The notes under the pieces: model-generated
Told to the model about the DNA's origin: nothing
Seen by the model: only the letters and a program-made list of their open reading frames with translations
The model's database searches: none
Shown here: positions 11,887 to 23,931 of the stretch, piece by piece
How positions within the stretch are numbered: the first letter of the stretch is position 1
Layout of the letters: each line of letters starts with the position of its first letter
Assembly (NCBI GenBank): GCA_002245135.1
Contig: NGBS01000616.1
Coordinates: forward strand, 1 to 64,000
Direction of reading: 5' to 3'
Origin: Proteromonas lacertae
Lineage: Eukaryota; Sar; Bigyra; Opalinata; Proteromonadidae
DNA: 64,000 nucleotides
Translations under genes and position numbers: made by a program

Positions 11887-14222
11887 ATGAGTAGAATGGT
11901 CCAGGAGAGTAGAGTGTATGATCTATACTACGGTATGTTAATAATATGTAATATTTTTAGATCCAGTATATACTTCTCCGATGACTCAATTATATCGACC
12001 TACAGCAGTATATATAAATATATTATTATTTAATTTGGTTTAGTCTTATCCATCAGGTGCTGAATTACAAACAATGGTAGAAGGTCCTAATTTACAAAAA
12101 TACCACAAACGTGCTATGAATCCATATATTTCATCAGTTCCAGCTGAAATGTATTAATTAATCTATTAATAACTAATAGTTATCTTGCCCCACCAATGCC
12201 AGATAGAAATCCTTTACAACCAATAGAAGAAAAACCAATAGTAGAAAGTCCAACTCGTACAGTAGCAATTCAGACAATGTATAGAGAATCTGATGCACAA
12301 ACAGATCCTTATACTCCCGATTTTGTAGTTCAACCAGGTGTATCTCCAGAAATATTAACATTATCAAACTTATATTGGGGTCATGGTTTACCAGCTGGTC
12401 AAGTGGAATTAGAAATGATGCAACATCAAAAAGAAGTGAGAGAATATAATGCTGTTTTACCTCCGCATACAGACGAAGCTTCCTTTGAAATAAGAAAGAG
12501 ATTAATGGAAGAACAAGAAATGAATGAATGGCAAAGAAGAGAAAAAGAAATTGATGATTTACAGAAGGAGAGGTTAGATTTATTACAAGAAGCAGTGATA
12601 GTAAGAGATCAAGAACAAATGGCATTCCAAGAAGAAAGAGTTGATGCTTTAAGACAAAGAAAATTAGAAGAAAAAGAGACTAAAGTGGCAGATATACAAA
12701 GAAGAAGAATATTAGCATTACGTAAGTTAGCCAAGGCAAAGAAGAATATAGAACCGAAGAAAGAAAGAAGAGATATTATAAGTGATTATACTGATTTTGG
12801 TAGTAACACATATGCTCCAATAACAAGATTAGGTTTATATCCTGACGATCATCCTCGTGATTATGATGTATTTACTAATGATTTAGGTAAAATTGAAGGT
12901 ATTAATGATTTAATACAAAGTATTCCAGCAAGAACATTGAATTTGAGTGTATCTAAACCAACAAAGACTAGACCATTAAAGAGAGAAGAAAGAATTGTTC
13001 ATACTGAATTAGAGAAGATGAATGATATATTAATAGCAAAGAAGGAGAAGGAAATCAAGAAACCATACGTATTACCTGAATGGAGAAGACCCAAAGAAAA
13101 GATTATTAGACCACCTACACCAACACTCGAAGAAGAAGAAGATCAAGAATTCGAAAATGCAGTGTTGTTATTACAAAGACTTATTCGTGGAAGAGCTATT
13201 CAAAATCTTATGTTTGATGGAAAAGAGAAGAGATTGGCTTTAATTAAAGAATTGAGATCAGATGAATATCTAAGAGATATGAGTGAAGAACTAGAACAAC
13301 AGACGTTAGAACAACAAGAGAAATCGAAGAGAGATCATATGACTGAAAGTGTAGTAGCAGCTGCAAGTGGTGAAGTTATTGCTGGCACAGTTGATTTCTT
13401 AAGTAAAGAATTAATACGTGTTAGAGAACAAAGAAGAATTAAAGCACTTATTAAGAAAGCTGAAGAAAAAGAAGAGTTAGAGAAGCTGAAGAAGGTGGTA
13501 GACGTCAAGCTGAGCTTGAGATTAGAAGTAGAAAACAAGAGATATATAGAACAATAATAAAAGTAAATCAAACAACAGTAAAGACATTATCAGATTCATT
13601 ATTTGATAAAGTGGTAGAAGAAGCAGCTGTTAATAAAGCATTAGAAAAAGTCAATCATAAGAAATATACCTTAAATCCAAGTATAGTGAAACTAGAAGAA
13701 GAAATAAATCCACCAGTCGTGTTAGTTAGAGATTTAGTTGCTTCATTCTTAATGCCAGAAGTGGAAAGACAAAGAGTTGCTAATCTAGTGAAAGAAGAAC
13801 AAGCAAAATATATAAAAGCAGCTCATGAAACAATAATAAGTGCTGAGAAATATATATCAGATTATCGTGAACCTCCTCCACCAGGTGTTCTTCCGATTAT
13901 TTCTGATCCTAAAGCAAGTTATATAAATGGATTGAAAGAGAATTTGAAAGAAGAAAGTGATTCTGAAGCATCAACTCCAAGAAAATCAATTGTTATTGAA
14001 ACACAAGGTGAAGTTGAAGAAATGACAACTGATGCTATGGAAGAATCAATAGTGATAGGTGGTGGTGGTGGTGATAATAATAATACTGAAAATGTTGATA
14101 ATGGTGAGAGTGATGAAGTTGCAACACTTCATGAATCAATAAAATTAAGTACATTAGGTGAGGTTGAAGAGAATAAAACAGATGAAATTGAAGAATCTGA
14201 ATTAATAGAACCTCCAAATTAA
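11887..14222 (+). CDS. CFAP91: CFAP91 (MAATS1/AAT-1-type axonemal protein)
   Basis: Cilia- and flagella-associated protein 91 belongs to the calmodulin- and spoke-associated complex at the radial-spoke base. The start is MSRMVQESRVYDLYYDP at 11887. Introns near 11936-11962, 12019-12053 and 12150-12178 join small 5' exons to the main exon. Diagnostic residues are 'TVAIQTMYRESDAQTDPYTPDF' near 12255-12325, matching the conserved TQTDYRDADVQTDPY block of animal CFAP91. Long charged coiled-coil helices follow, then 'AEEGGRRQ' near 13490 and 'EIYRTIIKVNQTTV' near 13545. Homology runs through a frame break in the A-run at 13466-13470; one extra A there would give KRRVREAEEGGRRQ, as in other CFAP91 proteins. 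The C-terminal tail is acidic. It is divergent from the NTPase gene, 178 bp away, with a long poly-T just upstream (about 11862-11880). Confidence 0.93.
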
Positions 14223-14692
14223 ATTGTCTATTTTTAATTAATAAATCAATATAAAATTAATTATTTTCAATTGTTTTGCTGTTCTTTATATCAAACAACA
14301 GAATTAGTAAGCTTGATTACCTCAAACTATTCTTTTTTTCATTTTAAATTTATGAGTAGTGATTGTTTTGCAACTAATGTAAAGGATGTATGATGGAAAG
14401 AGAAGGAAAGTCATACTTATTTATTATTAATATACATCACTCAAACACCTGTAGTTTGATAATTGCCAGATTAATCTTTTCGAATTCCATTCTTTGAATA
14501 GATAATGAGTAATAAAACAATTATCCATGTCATTTTCTTTATATAAGCTTTACAGCAAGCAAAAAATGAGATTAAAATACTTCTTCAAGCTTTTGGCTTG
14601 ATTGATTTTCTTTTTTTGGATAAATTTCACCCATTTCAACAAATAAACAATATTAGAATATAATTATGAAATGTCTATATGAAATTGTATAA
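14223..14692. other. Convergent intergenic spacer with a CAAGC/GCTTG hairpin
   Basis: This 470-bp AT-rich gap lies between the 3' ends of CFAP91 and the BTB-RING gene. It contains a short perfect inverted repeat, CAAGC at 14586-14590 and GCTTG at 14596-14600. Similar hairpins occur near 30776 and 55982. No coding potential is seen. Confidence 0.5.
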
Positions 14693-16715
14693 CTACATCC
14701 TATTCAAATCTTGTATATCTAAATCATCTAAAATTTCTCTTTCTTTCAATTCTTCAAGAGTGAAAATACCTTCTATCTTACCACATTTAGAACAAAAATA
14801 ATTGAATTTATTATCATGATTCACTTTACAAAACTCTTTAGCACACATTGAACAAAGATAATGTCTACACTATATATAGTATATAAGAAATGTATATACG
14901 TTTAATTTAGCTATTTTACATCCCATAGTTTTTAATTCTGCTTTGTTCAAACCACACAATCTACATTTTACTTCAGAGGATGATGTTTTTATATCCTGTA
15001 AATGAACTGTTGAAGGTTTTTGAAATCTTTTAGTTTTTAAAATATTCGGTTGATCAACACAATATATTTTCTTATTAAGCACAATGTTATCATCATCATC
15101 ATCATCATTTTCATTCATTGTCTCTTCTTTTTCAATATTATCTATTCTAAATTCTCTCTCATTTTCATTATGATTGATATTTACATATTCATTCACATCT
15201 TCTTTGTTAATACCTTCTTCGTCTATTTCTTCATTTAAAAAATCTTTCTTCTTTTCTTTTCCTCTTTTGTCATTATTTGTATTATCATCTTGTTCTTCTT
15301 TATTCATCGATTTTTTAATAAAATCTTTAGCTTCTTTATTTGTAATATACTCTAAGTAGTCTTTATTATATTTTATATTCTCTTGTATATAATCTTTCAA
15401 CAATTCTTTAGTTTTATTATCAATTAATTCGAAATTATTTATCACTTTAAAAAACAATTCTTTATCTCCATATACCACTAAATCAGAAACTGCCTTTTCT
15501 ATTATTACATAATATATAAATATAAATATATATATACCATTAATCAACAATTTTGAAAAACATTTAACTATCATTACTTTAACACTTTCATTTTTACATT
15601 TTAAATATTCTTGTATAAGGTTTATATTAGTAATCAATGGAATAGTATCACATTCTATATTAAGCTCTATCATTAGAATTATTGATATTATTTTAGTGAT
15701 TATATTATCATATTTTATTATTTCTATTAAATCCTCTTCTATATCTGACACTTTTAACACATTCTTATAATCATTATCTTCTATTATATCATCATCTTCA
15801 TTGAATGTATCATTATTAATTGATATATAAGTCTTCAATATTATCTCATTTAATAATTCACATTTGCATTTAGGTAAATCAATATAATGTCTTTTAGGTT
15901 TATCCATAAACGTATTTACTGCACATTTACTCTGTAAAGTATTAAAATCTTCTACAGATAGTTTATTTCTATCAATTTCATTCCAATCTATTAAAGATAA
16001 GATAGTATTAAACTGATGTTGAAGTTCATTAATTTCTATATATATATATTATATTATATTATATACTTGGTGAATTGATAATATTATGATAATAATACTT
16101 CAATAATTCAGATAAAAGTGCATTTTCATTAGGCAATATAACATTATCAATTTTTAATATATAATCTAACTGTGGAATTGAATAATTAATCAATCCATCT
16201 ATAAAACAATAAATAGAATAATAGTGTCATTAATATATACATTTAGTAATGAAACTATAATAATGAAGTCTTAAATAATCTTCCATTTTCTTTATTATCT
16301 TTTTATTCTCATTATTATTAAATAAATCAATGTTATATAATAATGTATGTATTAATTCATTATTCATATTATCAATTATGTAGTTTATACATTTATTATA
16401 TACTTCAAATTCTTCAAAACATATACATACTCTTATTAAATCACATACATTGTCACTATCAATATCTATTCCTCCAAAATAATAATATTTAAATAAACTC
16501 TCTATCATATTCTTTGATAAATATCCATCTAAAGTGATTTGACTTTGATTATTCCAACTCTTTAATACATTGTCTATTTTTTTATTGTTTATGCATAATA
16601 AACATCTATTTGCATATATTATTTCATTGTTTATTATGAATTGAATATCACTCATATTGGTGTTTATTATTTTTTCATATAATCCATCTGGTGATATTGA
16701 TTTGTATATTCTCAT
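14693..16715 (-). CDS. BTB-BACK protein with helical middle and C-terminal RING finger
   Basis: Begins MRIYKSISPDGLYEK at 16715. A BTB/POZ fold follows ('SDIQFIINNEIIYANRCLLC', then 'IESLFKYYYFGGIDI'), then a BACK-like helical stretch and 'DWNEID'. A middle part of paired helices follows (about 15350-15750), then an acidic linker. The C-terminal RING-HC is C-x2-C-x18-C-x1-H-x2-C-x2-C-x16-C-x2-C, from 'VKCRLCGLNKAEL' near 14965 to 'FNYFCSKCG' near 14780, with a tail 'LDDLDIQDLNRM'. Introns near 16200-16242, 16036-16066, 15501-15539 and 14873-14902 all keep frame; the last splits the RING just before its third Cys. BTB domains often recruit cullin-3 and RING domains bind E2, so a ubiquitin-ligase role is plausible but inferred. 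Paralogue of the 17468-19060 gene. Confidence 0.75.
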
Positions 16716-16821
16716 GTGATTGATTTTATTTTTTGCTTCTTTCTCATCATTTTTACTATCAATTTCACTGTCACTATCACTACTATCACTGCTACTGTTG
16801 CTGCTATCATCTCTTTCAACT

Positions 16822-17268
16822 TTAGCTTTTTGATTTGCTTTTCATTAATTTTGGTTTATTTTTTTTATGCCATTGTTGTTGCGGTTGTTGCATTTGCTGT
16901 TGTTGTTGAGGTGGAGGTGGCGGAAGGGGAGATGCTTGAGGTTGTAGTTGTTGAAATTGAACTTTTTGAAGAGGAGTTGATATACTGTTTAGTTGATTAT
17001 TATTTTGTGGATATTGAGGATATGAAGCAGAATATGATGGCTGTGGCTGTGTCATAACTCCTGAATATGATAAATATGGATTGGGATGAGATATATTTGG
17101 TATAGAAGTAGATAAACTCTGTTCAATTGTTTGGTTATTTGGTAAGTTTATACATTGTTGAGGTTGTTGTGGGTTTTGATAAGGAGGCTGATAAGCACAA
17201 TTTAAATTGTTGATTGGTGTAGTATTGCAATATCCGCTTTGCGGAGAAGTGTTGTAATTATTATTCAT
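16822..17268 (-). CDS. Q/P/N-rich low-complexity protein
   Basis: An open stretch of 148 codons from ATG (MNNNYNTSPQSGYCN). It is dominated by Gln, Pro, Asn, Tyr and Ser and ends in a Lys-rich tail. No domain is seen. Just past its stop, another frame encodes a Ser/Asp-rich stretch in frame with the BTB gene at 16715. The same order (Q-rich, basic, Ser/Asp-rich) occurs in the RING gene at 25122-26910. It may therefore be a separate short gene, or an N-terminal extension of the BTB gene broken by one base in the A-run near 16826-16831. The BTB gene's own start aligns with its paralogue, which favours separate genes. Confidence 0.45.
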   Translation of the reverse strand: MNNNYNTSPQSGYCNTTPINNLNCAYQPPYQNPQQPQQCINLPNNQTIEQSLSTSIPNISHPNPYLSYSGVMTQPQPSYSASYPQYPQNNNQLNSISTPLQKVQFQQLQPQASPLPPPPPQQQQQMQQPQQQWHKKNKPKLMKSKSKS

Positions 17269-17467
17269 AAATTCAATCCTTTTTAAAAAACAAAAATCAA
17301 AATGTTTGAGAAATGGCTTGAGTTAGTCATTCACTGTGAAAGTAACACAATAGAAGTATAATAAGTTTTTTATATTTATCCCATGTAATAACATTTATAT
17401 TATAGTCATAATCAGTTTATAATAACAATAGTACAGAATTGCATAATTAACTCCACAATTGATGCAG

Positions 17468-19060
17468 TTATTTTGATGGCGGAGTTAGATTATTAGATGG
17501 GATTGAAATATTCTTTCTAAGAGGCTTTTGTGATGCTTCTTGACGATGTTGTTGTATTTGTTGTTGTAATTGCAAAATTTGTGGAGATGGTACAGGCTTT
17601 TGTTGTGATATTGATGAAGGCAAAGATATAACTGATTCAACCTCTTCTTTAGGAGGTTGAGGTTGTTGTTGCGGTTGTTTTGGTAAAATTTTTTGTTTTA
17701 TTTCTTCACTTTTAACCAAACATACTATTGATTTTCTTTCATCCTCATCCAAACTATTTCTTATAAATTTAATCACACTGGACTTATTTTCTGTATTTTC
17801 ACAATTCAATATATCTGACAATATAGTATTTTCAATACCAAAACGAACATGTTCAATAATTGATTCTATTTATTATAATCTATATAATTATACCATCATT
17901 AAAGAAATGTGATAAACATTCGATTATTAATATTCTTTCTTCTTCATTTATTTTATACAATTCTATCAACAATTTTGTTAATTTTTCTATTTCTTTTTTG
18001 TTAAGTTTTAATTCATTCTTTTTTATGTTTAGTTTTTTCATTATTCTTAATATGGTTATTATTTGTATTAAACATTTACTATTTGTTAAATATTCACTTA
18101 TCTCTTCAATTAGTTCTTCTTTATGTGATGTAAGATATTCACAATCTTCGTCTATTTAGTTTATATTTATAATAATGATATATGATATACAATACATATC
18201 TTTTATTTGATCAATATTCTTAAATCCATTTAATATCATTTCATCTAATACTTGGTTGCTAGTATGAGGTGTTCTTCCATACTTTCTTTTTGTTTGAGTT
18301 GGAGTTTCATTATTATTCATTATATTAAAATCTATTATATTTTTATCCTTTCTATCTATCTCACGAGTATCAATTTCATTCCAATTTAAATATTTCATTA
18401 CTTCATTATATTTTTCTTTTTTATCTTCTATTCTTTCAGTATTTTCATGATAGTGTTTTAATATTTTATTTAACAAATACTTCTCACTTGGGATTAATAT
18501 GTTCTCAAGAGTCATCATATACTTAAAATTTTCAAGATTTAATGTTTTAAACACATTCTCATCCTTTAATATAGATATACAATATAATCTGATATAGTCG
18601 CTTACAACAGTTTTTATATCGTTTAAACTATCGGGAATATCAGCCATCATATTCAATATATCAATTGCTAGCTTGTTGTTTAGATGTTTCAATATGAAAA
18701 TCCTGCATTTGGCTATTAATTTCACTTCATCCAAACAAATGCAACATAACAACAATTCACTTACATTTTCTTCATTAATGTCAATTATTCCAAATCCATA
18801 ATACTCACATAGCAAAGAGAAGGCTTTCTTTGTAATTTGGTCAGGAAGAGGTATTGGAGATTCAGCTTTTTCATTTCTTATTATAGATTCAAGTCTATAA
18901 TTTGATACACATAAAATTGATTTAATTGATTTCACTTCTTCATTTTCTATCTTTAAAACTACATCATAATACTGTTTTTCTATCATTTTTGAATATAATC
19001 TATACATCATAAGCATTATATGATATACCCATTACCACTACTTTCGTTTATTACTCTCAT
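17468..19060 (-). CDS. BTB-BACK protein with helical middle and Q/P-rich tail, lacking the RING
   Basis: The true start is MRVINESSGNG at 19060. A 29-nt intron (about 18998-19026) joins it to LYSKMIEKQYYDVVLKIENEEV, matching the start of the paralogue at 16715. BTB core: 'YYDVVLKIENEEVKSIKSIL', 'ITKKAFSLLCEYYGFGIIDI'. A BACK-like region with 'LNWNEID' follows. Introns near 18153-18191 and 17850-17877 lead into paired helices ('IIECLSHFFNDESIIEHV', 'ILSDILNCENTEN', 'EDERKSIVCLVKSEEIKQKIL') that align with the middle of the paralogue. It ends Q/P-rich and then 'ISIPSNNLTPPSK', recalling 'VSIPSNAVC' at the RING start of the 19174-20097 gene. No RING can be read after the stop, only an isolated CxxC in another frame. 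Function unknown; cullin-3 adaptor is a guess. Confidence 0.7.
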
Positions 19061-19173
19061 TTTGTTTATGTAAATATTTTCAAGCTTTTATCAAACGTGG
19101 TTATGTAAAAATTTAAAAATGTGTATGTAAAAAGCAAATAATCATGATAATAATAAAATAATTAATATAAAAG

Positions 19174-20097
19174 TTATTGCCTTTGCAAATCTTGTATATC
19201 TAAATCATCTAAAACACCTCTCTTTTTTAATTCATCTAAAGTAAAACTACCTTTATTTTTACCACATTTAGAACAAAAATAATTATATTTATTATCATGA
19301 TTCTCTCTACAAAACTCTTTAGCACACATTGAACAAATATAATGTTCACACTAATGAATATAATAATCTTTTATAATATATACATTTAATTTAGCTATTC
19401 TACATCCAATTTCTTCTAACTCAGTTTTACTCATATTACACACCTTACATACTGCATTTGATGGTATTGAAACTCTACCATTATTATTATTATTATTGTT
19501 ATTGTGGTTATTGTTATGGTGATTATCATTGTAGTTATTATTGTGATTATTATTATCTTCAATCTTCGGTTTTGGTTTTGTATCTTCTTCATCTGAAGAG
19601 CTTGATGATGTTGAAAACTTTCTACGATGTTTTACTATTACTTTCTTTGGTTTTGGATTAATCTTAGCAGGAGGAGGTGATGGTGGTTTTTGAACTTGTT
19701 GTTGATATTGTTCTTGCTGCTGCTGTAGAGGAGGTTGTACTTGCTGAGGAGGTATTTGTGTAAATGGAGGTTGTTGAAATGGAGGATTAAATGGTTGAGG
19801 TGGTGGTTGACTTATAGGAACTTGTCTATTTTGTGTAATAGCAGGAACTTGATTGTTTACAGGTTTAACATTGTTATTTGAAAAGGTATTTTGATTAAAT
19901 GGTTGTTGGAATGCTTGTTGCGGTTGTTGTTGATTTTCATTTTCTACCATATCGTTTGCATATGCTAATTGCCTATTTAAAAGGTTAGGACATATGTAAT
20001 ATTTGGATTTGCCAACATGTTCATATGGATCTACAATATCTTGAGAATTGGGTATATAGTGAATAAAATTAAAACTATCATGAGTATTCACTTCCAT
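19174..20097 (-). CDS. Q/P/N-rich protein with C-terminal RING finger
   Basis: Starts MEVNTHDSFNFIHYIPNSQD at 20097. About 150 residues of Gln/Pro/Asn low complexity are followed by a Lys/Arg/Ser segment with acidic patch ('KFSTSSSSSDEED'), an Asn/His run, then the RING. That has the same C-x2-C-x18-C-x1-H-x2-C-x2-C-x16-C-x2-C spacing and the tail 'VLDDLDIQDLQRQ' as in the BTB-RING gene. A 33-nt intron (about 19351-19383) again interrupts the RING immediately before the third Cys. There is no BTB domain. The low-complexity part may drive condensation, with the RING acting as an E3 module; both are inferences from composition and fold. Confidence 0.72.
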
Positions 20098-20248
20098 TAT
20101 ATATCTTCTTGCTATGTAGAAAGAATTTTTAAAATTCTCTATTCAAGCTTTTTTTATCAAGCTTTCATTCTGTTTTTACATTAGATTAAACAAAAAAGAA
20201 AAATTGATTATAATGATGATATAGAATATAATAATATAGTATGATTAT

Positions 20249-22949
20249 TTAAATGGTAACACCATCCAACTCATCATCAGGATCAAAGTGAGGAATACTT
20301 CTTGTTCTCTTCATTTTAGTAACTCCTCCATTAGCATTAGCATCTGGTCTAACACATTCAGAAATATGCCAAATATCTTTAGCATATTCGTTAATTGTTC
20401 TATCTGTACTGAATTTACCCATACCAGCTACACTTAAGATGGACATACGTGTCCATTTACTAACATCTTTATAAGTCTCATCAGCAATCTCTTGAGCTTT
20501 TACATAAGAATCAAAATCAGTTGTTAATAAATAATAATCATTTTCACCTTTTAAGCAGTGTAAGAATGGATCAATTTCATCACCAACACCATAAGAACCA
20601 GCTAATAATTGACCTAATACCAAAGCTAAAGCATTACCAATAGGTTTAGGTAATCTTTTACCTCTATTTTGGTAGTTTGCTAATCTTATACCATCTACTT
20701 CATCAGCTAAAGCTCCAAATATGAAAATATTTTCTTTGCCAATACAATCTGCTATTTCTACATTAGCTCCATCCATTGTACCAATAATCAAACATCCATT
20801 CATGGCGAATTTCATGTTACTTGTACCAGATGCTTCAGTTCCTGCTGTTGAAATATGTTGAGATAAATCAGAAGCTGGGATAATTAATTCTGCTAATTTT
20901 ACACCATAATTTGGTAAAAATACTATTTTATATAAATCACCAATTTCAGGATCATTATTTACTAAATCAGCAACAGTATGAATTAATTTTATTACTTTTT
21001 TAGCAAATGAATAAGCTGGTGCAGCTTTACCACCAAAAATAGTAACTCTTTTTACAACAGATGATCTTTGTTCTGGTTTCATTCCTTTAATCATATGATA
21101 TCTTGAAATACAATACAAACAGTTCATTAATTGTCTTTTATACTCATGAATTCTCTTAACATGAACATCAAACATTGCATTTGGATCAACAGTAATACCT
21201 TGAGATTCTTTAATATAATTTGCCAATTTGACTTTATTTTGATATTTTACATCATGCCATTTAGTTTGGAATTCTTGATTATCAGCGATATCTCTTAATC
21301 CAGATAATAAATCTAAATTCTTTACCCAATCATCAGTTCCTAATGCACTTGTGATTAACTTACTCATTTCTGGATTTGATAACAACATCCATCTTCTTTG
21401 TGTAACACCATTAGTCTTATTTTGGAACTTATCAGGAGTCATTTCATAGAAATATTTGAACACTTTTCTCTTTAATATTTCACTATGAATTTCAGCAACT
21501 CCATTGACTGTATGTGAGCCAACAATACTAAGGTTTGCCATTCTAATTCTCTTCTCATAATCTTCACTTGTTAATGACATTACTCTTAACCTTTCCATCA
21601 CATCAGTTGTACCTTGGAATTGTTTATTCACTTCAGCTAAGAATAACCAATTGATCTTCATTATAATATCATAATGACGTGGTAATATTGATTCAATCAC
21701 ACTACAAGGCCATGATTCTAATGCTTCTGGTAATATAGTGTGGTTAGTATAAGAGAATGTTTTTGTAGTGATATTCCATGCATGATCCCAATCTAAACCT
21801 TCTTCATCCATTAATATTCTCATCATTTCTGGTATACCTAAGGATGGATGAGTATCATTCAATTGAATTGATATCTTATTAGGTAATTCATCTAGGTTCT
21901 TATGTCTTCTCTTAAATCTAGTAATAACATCTTGAATAGTTGCACTGACAAATAAATATTGTTGTCTTATACGTAATTCTCTACCTGTTTGTGTAGAATC
22001 ATCTGGATATAAAACACTTGTTAATGTTTCTGCTATTCTTTGACCTTCTAAAGCTTTAGTATAATCACCAGTATTGAAGGATGTTAAATCTAAATCATTC
22101 AATGGAATAGCTCTCCATAATCTAAGATTATTACAATTATGAGTTTTATAACCTGGAATTGGAGTGTCATAAGCCACCGCTTGAACCATTTGACCACCTT
22201 CCCAAAATACCATTTCTTTACCATCTACATACTCTTTACGTAGGTTACCATAGAATCTGACGGGATATCTTACATCTAAACGTTCAATTTCCCATGGATT
22301 TCCTAATTCTAACCAATCATCTGGTTGTTCACATTGCCAACCATTACTAATAGTTTGTTTAAACATTCCATAAGTATATCTCAAACCATATCCCCAAGCT
22401 GGTAGATTCAAAGTGGCCATTGAGTCTAAGAAACAGGCAGCTAATCTTCCTAAACCTCCATTTCCCAAAGCAGCATCATTCTCAAGATCGTATAATTCTT
22501 CAATGTTGAAACCTAAATCTTTCAAAGCTTGACGGTAATTGTCTTCTACATTCATATTGATTAATGAATTCTGTAAGGATCTTCCCATTAAAAACTCCAG
22601 TGACATATAATTGACTGATTTCACATCTTGTTCTTCGAAATAATTCATTGTATCGTTAAGATCTTCGATTAATCTGTCATGGACACTGTGAGCTGTTGCT
22701 TGAAGAGCTTTAACTTTATCTAAGTTAAATCTTGTACAAGCAAGAGTGTATTCTACATGGTTTACAATGCTACGCTTGATTGTATGAGTGTCTATATTAA
22801 TCATTATATTGTTGTAATATACCATTTGACATGTAAGTAGACATTAAGTTCCATAATTTCTCGTTCTTTGAGTTATGGCCAATCTAATGAATGCAATGTA
22901 TTAATATAAAATATACCTCTGAAGCAGGTCTATCTACGTGAGAATCCAT
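20249..22949 (-). CDS. PYG: Glycogen (alpha-1,4-glucan) phosphorylase
   Basis: Releases glucose-1-phosphate from glycogen, using pyridoxal phosphate. Nearly the whole family length is present. 'MSLEFLMGRSLQNSL' and 'GNGGLGRLAACFLDS' mark the N-terminal domain. 'NDTHPSLGIPEMMRIL', 'KRIHEYKRQLMN' and 'GTEASGTSNMKFAMNG' (with the PLP-binding Lys) mark the catalytic half. The true N-terminus is MDSHVDRPASE at 22949. Two introns (about 22885-22917 and 22795-22825) splice it in frame to 'NDTHTIKRSIVNHVEYTLACTRF', giving about 870 residues. The C-terminal extension is Lys/Arg/Asp-rich ('KMKRTRSIPHFDPDDELDG'). It sits alone among low-complexity genes, and nothing in the context suggests an operon-like link. 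Confidence 0.96.
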
Positions 22950-23236
22950 ACCTTTTCTATAGAATAATTAGAATAAGATAGTTATATGATCAGAAAAATA
23001 GAGGAAAATGCAATACAATAGTAAAACAAAAATAATAGAAGTATAAGTGGATTTAATAGATACTCGGATCTTAAGAAGAGTAAGATGAGAAAATTAAACC
23101 AATAAGGTTTGGAAGATTCAAGTTTTCTTCGTTTTAATAAAATTCTAATTCTTTATTGAAAATGAGAAATGCTATTTTAAAAACAATTGACTTTTTAAAA
23201 ATCACATAAAAATTAACTTATAAAATACACTACTTT

Positions 23237-23811
23237 CTAATCTGGCATCATCATACTGACATACGAATCAAAATTGATATACCCTTGAGCATTTGTGTCA
23301 AGCTATTTATAATTATTACATACGATATATTATACTTGTGATACTAAATCTTTTGCTTGTTCTAAAGTCAATTTATGAGTTCCAAATTCAGTTAAAGCAC
23401 GAATTACATCATTCACATGAATCATATTGGGTGGGCAATTCTCGCCTTGAAATACTTTAAATGCATTCTTCACTTGTTGTGGAGTATAATTTGAATTTAC
23501 TTTCTTTGACATGACAGCACAAAATTCTGTAATAAAATTATTCGATAAACTATACCATCAAAATCAATTTCACCATTACTATCTTGATCAATTTCTTGTA
23601 TCATTAGAGATATTTCTTCCTAATAAATATAATAATCCAAAAATACTGGACGTGTACTAACACCTAGTGTGTCTAATAACTCTCCTAGCTCAGCTTCTGA
23701 GATAGAACCACCACCATCCTAAAAATAATGATTGATTATTATAAATACTTTATCAACCAAGTTAAAAATATCTCTAAATTCCTGAATTTCTTCTGGAGTC
23801 AAGCTATCCAT
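23237..23811 (-). CDS. Calmodulin-like EF-hand protein
   Basis: Five exons give about 151 residues, starting MDSLTPEEIQEFRDIFNLVDKDGGG at 23811. Introns near 23720-23749, 23625-23651, 23529-23557 and 23304-23336 (27-33 nt) all restore frame. EF1 (DKDGGGSISEAE) and EF2 (DQDSNGEIDFDE) keep the Ca2+ ligands, including Glu at position 12. The EF3 region ('FQGENCPPNMIHVNDV') has lost the loop. EF4 (DTNAQGYINFDS) ends in Ser rather than Glu. So only the N-lobe should bind calcium well. Size and N-lobe resemble calmodulin/troponin C; flagellar calmodulin-like proteins often have such a degenerate lobe. The partner is unknown. Confidence 0.88.
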
Positions 23812-23931
23812 TAAAAAAACTAAAATCAAAACGGTTATAAATAATTACAATGTAAATTACACAAAAATTACATTTTCAACAAACACATCAAGATATATAT
23901 CTACTCTCATTATTTATTCAATATTAATATG

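Noticed and set aside
12173-12625. 150-codon minus-strand frame inside CFAP91
   Set aside because: It is antisense to well conserved CFAP91 sequence and has no homology I recognise.
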